DNA from: Blasia pusilla
Lineage: Eukaryota > Marchantiophyta > Marchantiopsida > Blasiales
Length of the DNA stretch: 64,000 nt
Assembly: GCA_050084515.1 (NCBI GenBank)
Contig: CM114274.1
Location: 42,780,001-42,844,000, forward strand
Direction of reading: 5' to 3'
Every line of letters starts with the position of its first letter. The stretch's first letter is position 1. Positions 47,470-59,473 of the stretch are shown piece after piece. The notes beneath the pieces are model-generated. The model had not been told where the DNA came from and did no database searches. It was given only the letters and a program-made list of their open reading frames with translations. Position numbers and translations under genes: made by a program.

Positions 47470-50400
47470 AATTGCATCTTGCTGACTCGGGAATAGGTTA
47501 CGGCTTAAACTATCTGCATTTTGGTTGAGCATTCTAAGTTTATGTCCTACCTAGAGGTCATACTCCTGCAACAACAGAGCCCACCTCGCATGCTTCCCTA
47601 TAAGCTTGTCAAACTCCATCAACCACTTAAGGGGTTGATGATCAATAATGATGGTAAAGGGGTTGCCGAATAAGTAACACTTGAAATGCGCAACAGCCCA
47701 CACTACAACCAAGCACTCACCCTCATACAAGCTATAATTTGCCTCATCAACGTTGTTTGAGTGACTAGCATAAGCCCCCATGAACTCTCTATCCTCATTG
47801 TCATGCTAGATAAGCACCACTCCAAACCCAACATGCTCCAATCTGTATGCAACTGGACACGATGCCCCTTGATCCGTCTCCTCAATGTAGGTATGGACGT
47901 CAATCTGTCCTAGAGTAGTTGAAATGCTCTCTCTTTCTCATCCTCCCAATGCCACTTATGATCTACCTTGGTCAGCAAGGTTAGTAGCTTCGCAATCAAA
48001 CTGAAACCCTTGACGTATTGTTAGTAGAAGTTTGCCAATCCCGTGAATGAACGAACATGACTCACATCTATAGGGCGTGGAATGCGTGAAATAGCCTCTA
48101 TCTTCATGTGTTGCACCCTAAGGCCATCTAGGTATATCGTACTACCCAGGTACTCCATCTAGTCGTAGAAGAACTTGCACTTGCCAATATATAGCTTTAG
48201 CCCATATAATTGCAATCGTAAAAACACCTCCTCCAAAGGTTTCTAATGCTCCTCAACCATGGCGCTAAAGGCTACGATGTCATCAATATAACACCTAGCC
48301 AAACCCAGACATACCAAGATCCTATCTATGACCTTCTGAAACGTAGTCGGAGCATTCCTTAACCCAAATGGTTAGAAACACCACTAGTACAAGTAATCCT
48401 TCTCGTAAGGATAGATGCCCCAAAATGTCATCTTCTGCATGTCCTCCAATTTGATAGGTTTCTGATGATACTTGGCTCAAAGATCCAACGAATTAATGAC
48501 CTTTGCATGCCCAATAGCATCAAAGATCTCCTCAAGGGTGGGCATAGCATACCTATCGGACTTTGCCAACCGATTGATAGGTTGGTAATCTCCACACATC
48601 CGCCTATCTGTCCACTTGCTATGTATATCCTTCTTAGCGCACATGAACGTGGGAGCTACATACTCTCCATGCGACATCTCCACTAGTCCTCCTCCAACCA
48701 AGTCCTGGCTATTGCTTTGAATCAGAGCCCTCTCCATATCAATGCACCTGTAGGGTCGTTGAAAGACTGGCGTGTCGCTAGACAACTAAACGCGCATCCC
48801 TACACCCTTCAATATACTCAAATCCTGCATGTTGAATGCAAAATAGCTCCTATAACTCCTCAAGAATTGATGTATCTGGCACGGCTCTCCTTTTGGAAAC
48901 TAAGGGGTCATATCTCGCTTCCAAGTCTCCATCGTGACTACGCTAGGACTCTCTTGCATGGGAATCGATGGTTGCTATGGTGCAATCCCATCTCAAACAA
49001 TATGACTTGACTACTCCCCTATAATAAACTCCAAAATCTTTTCTCCTCCATGTGCACTATCGGAAACCACGCTTGATGTTACGGCTATCATCTCGGCATA
49101 CCTCCAAAACATCCCAAGAATTCCAAGGGTGTCTCTCCCGGATGTGTCGATCTCCTAAGATCTTGCCTCCAGCCATTGCCTAAACCATCTTGGTAGGCAT
49201 GGGACTCACCAATGCAGCAATTGTAACGTGTCGTAACCTCATCCAACATTGCTCAACTACTCCTAAGCTGATGATCCATGTCAAGCAATTAAAGTCCATC
49301 GCTTGATCCAAGACATGACGTCGTGATGCCTCTAATAGTGACGGTTTTGCCATCACTCTTGAGGAAAATCCCATCGCTCGCTCTCGCTCATCAACATTGG
49401 ACTCCATCAATTGCTATGCTTGATCATCCCAAAGCAAGCCAGGTCCGACTTCCTTATATGCACAAGAAGCAAGAAAACTCACAAATATGGGAAAGGCTGC
49501 CCGTGGCATGCCAATCCTGTAGACCATAGTCACTGGCGGAGGATCATCGTGCCTCACTACCTATGATCGACAACCAAGATCTAGAATAGAATCCACTAAC
49601 AAATGGAAGGGGGACTCTACTCTCGCATACGCTCTTCACAACACCTCATGGGGCACCAAGTTGGCCCATCATAAACACGAGAGATATGCTCGTAAACCTA
49701 CACTCATCGCATCCAAAAAAATTTGTTGGACCAATCCATGCACGCACGTGATGTGCACTCGTCACCACCAATGACCTCGAATCGCCCAGAATCTGTACAT
49801 TCTCCAGGATGTAATCTAGAGAATGGGACTGATGCTCCTACAAGTGTTGCAAGGTCCTCATCATCTCTCAAAACAACCTGGATCGAGTGTTACCTAACCT
49901 GGATCGAGTGCTACCTCATCTTGCACTTGATTGGCCTTAGTATGGCCAACCAGGAATGACCAAATCGATGGTCCCTACTTGCTCCAAATCTTGCACCCAC
50001 AACAACGAAATATCCCTCGGTAGTGAACTTTGGTACCCCTATATGGCGGACGTAGAAAAAAAAGATAGGAAAATGTAGACGTAACTGCATCACATGTCGT
50101 AGTGAAACGCGCCTTGCAACCTTATCAAACTCTACATATAGATACTGTTGAACGCACATTCTTGCTTGCAAAACAAGAACCAATCTACCGTTGATCCCTC
50201 CAAAGAGATCCAACATCCAAATACGCTCCTCTAGGATGTGCCACACAATCAATGTGGTATCCAAAGATGTTAAAGTAGCACTCACGGCTAACTTGGGTTG
50301 CTCTGACCCGTCATGTGGTGGTGCAAACGTCTTGCTCTAGGCCATCTTCCCATGCTCATCGGCCAAGCGTCGAAGCTCCTCACTTGAGCCCCATAGTGGC

Positions 50401-51330
50401 ACCTCTCCTCCACGGAGTAATAAGGCTACCAGAACACTCCTTTCCATAAAAGTGCTAGGTGCAGGTGTGTCCCCTGCATGGACAAACCCCTCAATCAAAT
50501 CACTATGCCATGTGATCGCGCTGTTGAATGCTGCTAATTTCGCTATCTCCCTTGGCCATTGCACTATCACTCCACCCATGAATCGAACAGGGAACGAGCG
50601 AAGTCACCCATTACCTGACTACCATCTTGGTCTATAGGAAGCTGACTCCTCCTAGTAATCTAGGGAAAACCCCATCAGATATAACATTGCTCCTCCAACC
50701 AAGACGTCGTAGGACTTGGCATCGGTCAATATCGCCTTGGCTCGCACCACCACCTCATTTGATGGATGTCCTGGACAAATCCTCACCACGACCTCCCATC
50801 AGGTGATAAACTGAGTCGTAATAACTCCACCCAAGGATATCTATTTCCTCCATGGGCAACACTCCACATCGGCCCTCGTGAGGCCCAATCTTGTAAATGC
50901 CGCTTTCCCCAACATCAAGGGTTGCGCTTCAAAATCCAAAAAGATGCAATGTGGACAAAACACTCTACGTCTTGGACTAACCAAATGGAATATCTCTACT
51001 TGGTTATCTAGAAAAACAACTCTTGGCAACACCATGACATGCTCTATCGCGGGTCTAGCGGGCATCTTAACAGTCATAGCTTGCCATGACTCTGAGGTAG
51101 ATGGACGGAGCATAGGCTCCAAGGTCAAGTTCATCACCTCCTTTGCAATCATCTCTGAACATGATGCAGGAACACCAAATCCAAGCTCACATTGCGTAGC
51201 GGCCAACCAAAAAACCTTGGCGGGTGTACCTCCCAACGTCGCAACATCTAAAGTAGAACAAAATAGGACGCGGTACATAGCCTTGTGAAAGATAAAGAAT
51301 ACTAAAGGAATACAATGAAGACACAAGTGC
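47470..51330 (-). pseudogene. Gypsy pol fragment, copy 2
   Basis: Minus-strand order is protease region (51288-50841, KEVMNLTLEPM), linker (50579-50337), RT (48785-48230: KWTDRRMCGDYQPIN, SDRYAMPT, then a YTDD-type motif) and RNase H (47880-47551: EANYSLYEGECLVVVWAVAH, DHQPLKWLMEF). Integrase is missing. The segment abuts the LTR-like start of another copy at about 47445, so two copies have been joined. Many stops. Confidence 0.8.
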
Positions 51331-54300
51331 TTCGTAAAAGAAAGAAGAAGGAAAAGAAGTGTCAGACCTTATCTTTGTAACAAAGACTTAGGAATGAAGC
51401 CCTTTTGCAGATATCAAGAAGAAGGAACAGCATCGTGCAACAGAGAAGACTACAACTGCTTTGCAAAGTAACAAAGACTAAAACAACTTCGTACAAAAGA
51501 GAAGACAATAACCGAAAAGGGGCGCACTGTTAGAGTAGTTAGGATGCAAAGGGGTACGCCGTTCCAAGGAAATAGAGAAGGGTACAATAGTTGGCTTCAA
51601 CGGATTTGTAGGGATCAAGAGAAACGTAATCTGAAGTGTAGATTAAGTAGTTAAGAGGATCTGAATAGATCCTTACACATCAAAAGCACTTCACATCTTT
51701 AGAACCCCTTGAGTTTGAACCGGTATTTAAAGACTATTAGAGTAGCTCGTATCATCATTCTCTTGCAATGTTGTTGTGCTCTAGGAATGATCCGGGCTAG
51801 GAGAGAGTACCCTCTCAAGCTTGTACTACCCTAATACCCTTATATCTTTGATGGAACGAATGTCTCCCCTTCCCATACTCTGATGTGCGGAGTTGATGTA
51901 TGATCTTATTCGGTCTGCAAAGAGAGGAAAGGATATTCCTTGCATTTCACCAGGAAAGAATAGATAGTGATACCAATGTATGAAATCTATTAGAGAGAGA
52001 GATGTAGTGCCCACGTTTTTGAAATTTTGACAGAAAGAGCATTTTTTGTACAGAGTTCTTCCTTGAGTGAAGACTTAAGACTCAATACCAGAAGTAAAGA
52101 CGTATACTTTACCAAAATTGTGTGAAAACATGGACTAACAGAACTTTGATGAAAGGACAAAAGATAGTAAGAGACTAAGGACTATCTTGGAAGAGTGAGA
52201 ATTGTGTAAAAGTAGGAAAAGAAGTTAGAATAAGAAGCGTGGGTACTTCACAAGGAAGACCACAGTAGGAATAGTGGTGAAGATTGTCAACAAAGACTTG
52301 TAAAGAACTTCTTTGCAGTAGAAGTTCCAAAGGAGTCTTCGTGCAAAGACTGTAAATGAAGACCAAAGACCAAAGAACAAAGAACAAAGAACAAAGAGCA
52401 AAGAGTCTTTGCGAAGATAGGACTATGAAGACCGCGAAGACTGTAAAGAATGAACCGTTGTCACGGTTTCAGAAGCGGGAAATAAAGAGGTGCAACGGTT
52501 GAGAAGGAAGCGGAGCTGAAATGCCATAGAAACCAACCGCCCTAGGAAGATGGAAGGTTGGAGAATTTGAACCAAGGAGAGTAGGATTATTGGTCAGAAA
52601 TCTAGAGTAGAATAGGAAGATCAATCATGAATTGTAAGAGACTATTAAAGAATAGAGAAGAAGAGCACGGGGTCATTCCCTTGTATCTTGATTTTACTAG
52701 TAGTCTTGGTGAGTTGTGTAAGGAGTTCTTTGGGGATGATCCAAGCCGGAGAGTCTTGTACTTTCTGACGCTTGCAATACTTTCTAGTTCTTTCCATTCT
52801 TTGATGCAAAAGAAATGTCTTCTCTCATGCTTTTTGATGTGCGGAGTTGAGTGTAAAACCTTATAGGGCTGTAGAAGGAATGAGAGTTGAGTCTTGTGAT
52901 TTTGAAATTCTAGAAGATAATCAGGAAGAGCGTAGGAAAGTTATTAGACAGTGAGTAACCTACTCTGACGTATTTAGTTTTGAAAGTAGGATGAGCCGCC
53001 TATTCTTGAGGTCTCTTTGAGGTCTTCGTTGGAGCTTTGCTATTCAAGATTCACAAGAGTCTTCATTTTCACTTGAGAAGAGTCTTTTCCAAGAGGGAAG
53101 AAAATCCTTTTATTCTTTTGTACTCGTAAAGACAATGTAGTTGTAGTTAGTCAGTAAGGTTAGTGAAGAAGGAGTTATTCTTGATTTTTCTTATAAATCC
53201 TCTATTAACTCAGGAAACCGTGATCTCTTGGGAACGAACTTAATACTTTGCGATTAAAAGAGTACCTTTTTCCATGAGTTGAACACTACAAGAGACTAAC
53301 CTACCATGAGAGATTAAGTTATTATAGGAGGATGAGCCATCGACTCATTGTGTCCTCGGTGAGGTTCTTTCTTGGTTAGGAAAGATAAATATCACGAGAG
53401 TTCATTCTTTGTCCACTTGAAAAGATAATTTGAGGGAAATGAACATCTACGATACTAGATGACGACATTCTTGTTTCTTTACATTCTACCTTACAAAGAA
53501 CCTTCATGAATTTTTTCTCTTTATTAGAAAATACCTCTCTTTTCATAAAACTGTGATCTCCTTGGGGAACGAACTCTATACTATCTAATCAAAAGATTAC
53601 ATTTTTCATTCTCTTATACATTACAAACCCATCAATGGGATCCTCATCGCCTTGGACAACGTGAAATATTGGGGAAGCCTAGTCTATTTTTTGGCCTCCC
53701 CTCTTTGTGGATCCAACTCTACGGTTGCTCCATAAGTAACAACTACTGATATCTCTAGCAGTGTAGCTGCGCACATCGAATCAAGATTCTCCATGTCTCT
53801 AGCTGCTCCATAAGACGTCAATGCCACTGATTCGGCATCTGGTAACCTTAATGGAGGGCTGGTATTCTGGCAGGAGAGAGTAAGAGAGGAGAGGAAGAGA
53901 GGAGAGTCTCTCTTCAAAAAAAAGGGCCAAATCGGCCTCCTCTCTTCAAAACTTTTTGACATATTTGAAATTTTGTTTGCTTTCAAATTCATGAAATCTT
54001 TAGAAGAGAGTAGGTAGTGGTCCACATTTGGCCCTAAAAAAACCTCCTTTTTCTTGGGGGCAAAAAAAAAGTAGACATCATAAGACCATTATAAACATTT
54101 TTCCATCACTCTCCATGTGAGCCTAAGTTTCTTAACATTACCTGTCTTGGTCTACAAAAAGCAGTGCCCATGGGTATTTTTGTTGGAGGACCACCCGGAT
54201 GCCAACCTCTCTTTTGAGGGATTGTTGCTGCATCATGGCCTCCCCTGAATTGCCCCATAACCAACTTTCTGTTGGTTATGAATGGTGTTTGCTCAAGACC

Positions 54301-54460
54301 AACTTTGTGAAATGTGAACACGTGAGAGGATAATTGAACCAAAAGATTGCTAGCTGTCTGGAGTAAAGAGGAACTGATGTCTCTTCATTCAGATCCTAAG
54401 GCTGAGAAACCGAGAAGCTGCACCCCTCCCAACCCGTAAGAAAGCTCACCATAAGAAAGG
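51331..54460. other. Repeat-rich non-coding region
   Basis: No gene supported. It contains purine-rich words (AAAGAACAAAG repeats, 52365-52400). GTGCGGAGTTGA blocks at about 51890 and 52838 are about 950 bp apart. Related AACGAACT-containing blocks lie at about 53217-53290 and 53543-53630. GA-rich tracts occur near 53875-53915. It could be the LTR or leader of another retroelement. Confidence 0.35.
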
Positions 54461-54469
54461 AAAGATTTT

Positions 54470-55650
54470 TAGAAGTGATTTTCTTCCACCCTGCACCACG
54501 ACAATCTAACAAAGGTTGGGAATCCGAAATGGCAATCCGAGCGGTAGTAGTAGGAATCTGCACATCTTAGACAAGAAAAGAAGCCTACAACTGGTTTGAT
54601 GAATGTAGGGAACGAGCCAAAATTTAAGAAGCCATACAATGCGTCGTGAAGTTGGTCTAACAGGGAAAGAGTCCGATCACTCAAGCAGTCAACCTGTCGG
54701 AATCCGACAGCTTGCCTGGAAATGGTTAAAAAGTTGCAGTGGGCAAAAAGCAAAAAGTTGCAACCCGTCGGAATCATACGAGTTGCAAAATTGTAATTCT
54801 GAGTAGCTAAAAGAACACAATCCACAAGTCCAACAAAATATTCCAGCAAACTTTTACAAACACCATTATGGGTTGAAAAAATCTCGTCCTTTATTACCTC
54901 CGAAGGAACCTCGGAAATGTACATTTGACCTAGTCTATGATTTCTTCAGCCTCGTCATCTACAAATTTACTCCTAACTCTCCTCGGTGACAATACAAAAG
55001 GAATGTCCTGGGATTCAAGTAGCTCCTCTGGCCGATTGTAGACGGGGATCGAAAATGTTGGCGAATTTGAGAGCCTTGGCCCCTCCCTAGGTACGCCATA
55101 ACGGTCCCATGTAACCTGATTTGAGTCCCACCGCCTTCCTCGGCAGTATACCTTGTACGCTCTGCAATGTGACACCCATCTAGTATCAATATGTGCTCCG
55201 TCCTTGGTAATACCATTATGGCAATCGCACAGGTAGTAGGAATCCAACACGTCTGAGAGAAGAAAAGAAGCCTACGCCTGCCTTTACGAGTTGAGGGGAA
55301 GGTGCCAAGGGAAGAAGCCCGCCGGACTGCCTCTTAAGTTGGACCAACAGGGAAAGAGTCCGATCAGGCAACCTGTCGGAATCCGACAGGTTGCCTCGAA
55401 GTGGTAAAAAGGTGTTGTCGTCAAAAAGTGAAAAGTTGCAAGCAGGAGAAATACGACGGATTGCAAAATAGAAGTCCACGGAGTACATAGACGATCACAT
55501 TCGAAAAGACATAAAAAATGTTCGGCAAACTTTTACAAGCACCACCATCGTTCAAAAAATCATCTCCTTTATATCATCCGAAAAAAACTCGGAGATGTAC
55601 ATTTGATCTATTCTATGAAATATTTTGCCTCATCATCAAATAATTCCCTA
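54470..55650 (-). repeat. Tandem duplication of about 725 bp with an exon-like unit
   Basis: 54.47-54.95 and 55.2-55.65 kb share AAGAAAAGAAGCCTAC, ACAGGGAAAGAGTCCGATCA, a palindrome (54688 and 55371) and GATGTACATTTGA-type ends. An open minus frame at 55250-54930 begins LDSYYLCDCHNG; a related DSYYYRSDCHFG frame occurs at about 54560. Left-copy base 1-40 has a similar start. These look like duplicated terminal exons of the adjacent gene family. The product is unrecognised. Confidence 0.55.
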
Positions 55651-56313
55651 CTCCAAACGTTGCAGTCAAGCTGGGTCCTTGAGTTCTTTGAACTCACTCG
55701 TCATCGTCCGAGAGCTCTTGCAAAATTACTTTCGGCCTTGCCCTCCCGATTTTCGTAATCGTTGGAAGTGACGATGGAGTCACTACCAACGGTGGGTCTG
55801 GAACCGGAGCTCTCGACTTTGGTGGAGAGTTGTACGCCCCAACGAGCCTTTCATATTCTGCCTTTGCCTCCCTGCAAAGGTCAAACAATTCCTGCCTTCC
55901 CTCGAGGCAGAGAATGTTCCTGCCACTCTACCATGCGCCTTTGATACTTGCCCCTGAAAGTCCCACTAAGTCGAACACCAAGTCACCCGGCCTTGAGCAG
56001 AGCTCAATGAGCGTTTGCATCAGGGCTCGCGACTTTTCCCTTCCTCCCAGAAGTGGGGTACTGTCTTGCATGTAAATTCCCGGGGGGGAATTGTACAAAC
56101 TATCTAAGCTGTACCCATCTGAGCATGGATCCACAGGAACCTGGATCTTGAACACGTGGAAATTGTGCTCGGGCCGAACGAAGCAGTAAACGTAGGAGTG
56201 GTCCATTTGTAAAGAAGCATGTTGGAAACAATGTCAGCAACTTGGCATAATGTGCAACACGTCACCAAAGAAGTCGGCTTGACCCTAGAGAACTTTTTCA
56301 ATTACTAACTTTG

Positions 56314-56623
56314 GATCAACCTGTCGGAGTTCCACGAGTTGTTTTGTCCTTGACCAACCCGTCGGAAGGCAACGGGTTGCTGGCCTAGAGCAGCCTATGC
56401 TCGGCTGAGAGCAACTCGTTGCTTTCCGACGGGTTGCAGCTTTCCGGAAACATAGGGAAAAACCAAAAGGAATTGCAACCGGTCGGGTTCTGACGGGTTG
56501 CAGATACACCGCGGTTTTCCCTGTGTTTCTGGGAAAGATGCAACCCGTCGGAAACCGACGGGTTGCTCTTAGTCGAGCATGGGCTGCTCTAAGCTAGCAA
56601 CCCGTTGCCTTCCGACGGGTTGC
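56314..56623. repeat. Palindrome array, intron between motif IV and motif X exons
   Basis: Six palindromes about 50-65 bp apart (near 56314, 56356, 56405, 56475, 56540, 56599), several with perfect arms. Neighbouring units alternate orientation of spacer words (CTAGAGCAGCC and GGGCTGCTCTA), giving a larger inverted layout. Confidence 0.85.
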
Positions 56624-58724
56624 TCACGGACAAAAACAACGAAGATATGCTATCCAAAAATCACACGCATTGAGCCTTACCCGAATTTGAATATATATTT
56701 GAGATTATACTACAGGAATTGAGCCTTACCCGAATCTGACTCGTCGCGGATCGGAGTGGGTACTCGTTTCTTATGATCCACGATTGCGCCGTCCTTCACT
56801 TTAGTGACCTTTTGACGCACTGGAGGTTGAAGAGCTCGTCCTCGCTCCCTCCAGCCAGCACTAAGAAGCAGCCCCTGTCACTCAGATAGGCGTCTGCAAA
56901 GGAGAACAATAGCGCGATTTGGTCATAAGAGAGGGGAAGATTCCAGTCAGGTATCCCGTCCGACGGATTGTCCCCCCACAGTCGCAACCCCGAGGGCAAA
57001 TCAGCGATCAAGAGATCCACCACAACCTCTTCGACCACTCCATTCACCGTCCAAGGAGCATGCCCATTTAGTTGGAGCTTCCGTCCCAGCGTTGTCAATT
57101 TATCAATGGCTGGTGTCGACGCTTGAGAACTGAAGCTTTTCAGCTCATCCAGTAAAGGAGTGAACTGAAGAAGGACGCTTGTCCGGGTCGTTGTTTCTCT
57201 GTGTCTTCCCAAGGATGATGGACTGTATTCTCCTTGGGACAACACTGGCACCTCTCGCTTCCACTTCTCCCGAGTCTGCGGACGGCTTGTCGAGGTCTCT
57301 ATGACCTCAAACTCTGGTGGGGTTTTTTTCGCCGAGGACCTAGTTCGACCCTCTCTCCCCGCTCGCCCGGACGATTCCGCCTCTGGCCTTGAATCTTCAG
57401 TCTCTCTTTGGGAAGACTCGGCCTCGGAATGTTTCCCTCCCCTCGCCTTGCCTTTGAGACCCGCTGTGGATTTGTCTTTGGCTGTGCGGACCTTGGAAGC
57501 CAACTTAGCTGTCTCGTGGGCTTGCTCTTCCGCATCTCCTCCTCCGAAGTCTTCAGGCTGCACAAAATTGGGCATGTCGTCTTGTCCTGAGGCCACTGCA
57601 TCATGAAGCACTCGTAAATCCTTATGGGTGATGTCTTCAAGGTCGTTGAAGTCAAGCCAAATGGGGCAATTCTCCACCTCCCAATCGGACATGTGCTGCC
57701 CCATCTCCATGTCGTACATGGAGAATGTCTCTCCATCAGGCGGCCAAGCCCACAATTTCAAAGGTCGCGGTAATTTTCCCCAAGTACTGCATTCTTACAC
57801 TGGACGAGGTACCTAAAGACCATCCGTTGGGCAGCTTTTACTCAAATTGAATCGGCCGTCTGCTCTTGTAGATCTCGCTTCTTCTTTGCTTGATCCCGTT
57901 TGTTCCCCTCGATTTCTTCGTCAAGCTCTGCCTGAGGGAGGACGCAAACCTTGAACATTGTCTTGAATCCTGGGTTTTTGATTGGCTTGTCCCGGATGTC
58001 GTCGAGCCAAACCTCGAAATCTACAAAACTTTCCAGGTTTGCTTCATCCGGAATGGGCTCTAATCTTTTGAGCTCTGCTTGCAGACTGTCCAGCACGGAC
58101 TTCCCGATAACCCGCAACGCGTCCCAGAACGACCATTCGCGTAGCCAGTGGGAGATCACTAGATCGAACACACCCGAAGGATGGTGTGCCGCCCTCTTCT
58201 AGGCCTCTATGCCCTCGAGACTGATTTTCATCAGTCGAATCCTCCTAAACTCGCTTATGCCGGACAACGCAAACCAATGCACGCGATTCAAGGACACTTT
58301 CTCCCCAATCCGACCTTGCGGATCTTCATCCCTTTTCCGCTGGCGCTTGAGAATGCTGATGTATCGCTGCATCTTGCTCGCCGTGTATTTTGTGGCTACA
58401 GATACTGCAGCTTGGATGAATTTTGCGCGCTCAGACCCAGATACTTTCTCCCTCCGCTCCAGCTCCAGTGCAACGCTCTTCTTCGTGGCCTGTATCTTCG
58501 ACCAGCAAAGGATGGTTACGGCTGCATCTTGGGAAATAAACTTATTTGCCCAAGTTTTCTTTTTTATCTGTGCACCCTTTGCAAGCATCTGATTTACGAG
58601 GGCGTCGCCCAAGAACCCCTTGTACTCTCCCGGGTGCGTCGTAAGCACCTTCTTCACCCGATCGTAGTCCTGGATCCAGTGGTGGGTGACATTCCCCTCC
58701 GATACAATCCTGCACATCCAAACT

Positions 58725-59473
58725 TAACCCGTCAGAAAATTTGTAAGTTACATGAGTTCCTGCAACCCGTCGGACTCCGACGGGTTATCAGAGCTCAAGG
58801 TCACATTCTAGCAACGAGCTAAATGATGTAACCCGTCGGAGTCCGACGGATTGCATTCACATTTGTGAATGCCTGGTTTCAACCCGTCGGACTCCGACGG
58901 GTTGTCAGATAGTCCGTATCAAACGTGAACATAGCAACCCATCAGAGTCCGACAGGTTGCGCAATTGAATGGAAACTTGCAATTTGACGCAAAATTTTCT
59001 AAACCAACTTCCGAATGCAACCCGTCGGACTGCGACGAGTTAATTTCGGCCAAAAACAGTTTCGAGTCAAGCAACCCGTCGGACTCCGACGGGTTGCTTT
59101 GGGCCAAAAACATACTAAACCTACGGTCAGTCGAACAACTCGTCGGAGTCCGACCAGTTGCTTTCTTCAAAAAACATCCTGAAAAGGCGGTGAGTCGAGC
59201 AACCCGTCGGACTTCGATGGGTTGCTTTGGGCCAAAAACTTATTAAACCTGTGGTCAGTCGAACAACTCGTCGGAGTCCAACGAGTTGCATTCTTCAAAA
59301 AACATCTTGAAATTCTTCGAGCAACTCGTCGGAGTCTTGAAGTTGCTTTCGCAAAAATAACCTAACCCATTCATCAATCGAGCAACTCGTCGGAGTCCGA
59401 CAAGTTGCGTTTGGCCAAAAGCATCCCAACAATAGTGCCGACCCAAACAACTTGTTGGAGTCCAACGGTTTGC
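58725..59473. repeat. Palindrome array, intron B of right copy
   Basis: About 13 palindromes at mean spacing near 62 bp fill the 781-bp intron between the ParB-like exon and exon C. Perfect copies lie at 58761-58787, 58879-58905 and 59070-59096. A two-unit (about 128 bp) duplication covers 59096-59290, with TTTGGGCCAAAAAC and TCTTCAAAAAACATC as alternating spacers. Confidence 0.9.

Noticed and set aside
56796-57761. Single-exon host gene of 321 codons
   Set aside because: The open frame is one part of the multi-exon ParB/MTase gene; upstream and downstream exons and the left paralogue show the larger structure.
58181-58822. 213-codon plus-strand frame
   Set aside because: Shadow of exon C on the opposite strand; no motif, and the minus frame is supported by splice phase and the paralogue.
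58725-59473. CRISPR-like array (27-bp palindromic repeats, about 35-bp spacers)
   Set aside because: Repeats vary a lot in sequence, some spacers are duplicated, units lie inside spliceosomal introns of a plant gene, and no cas genes are present.
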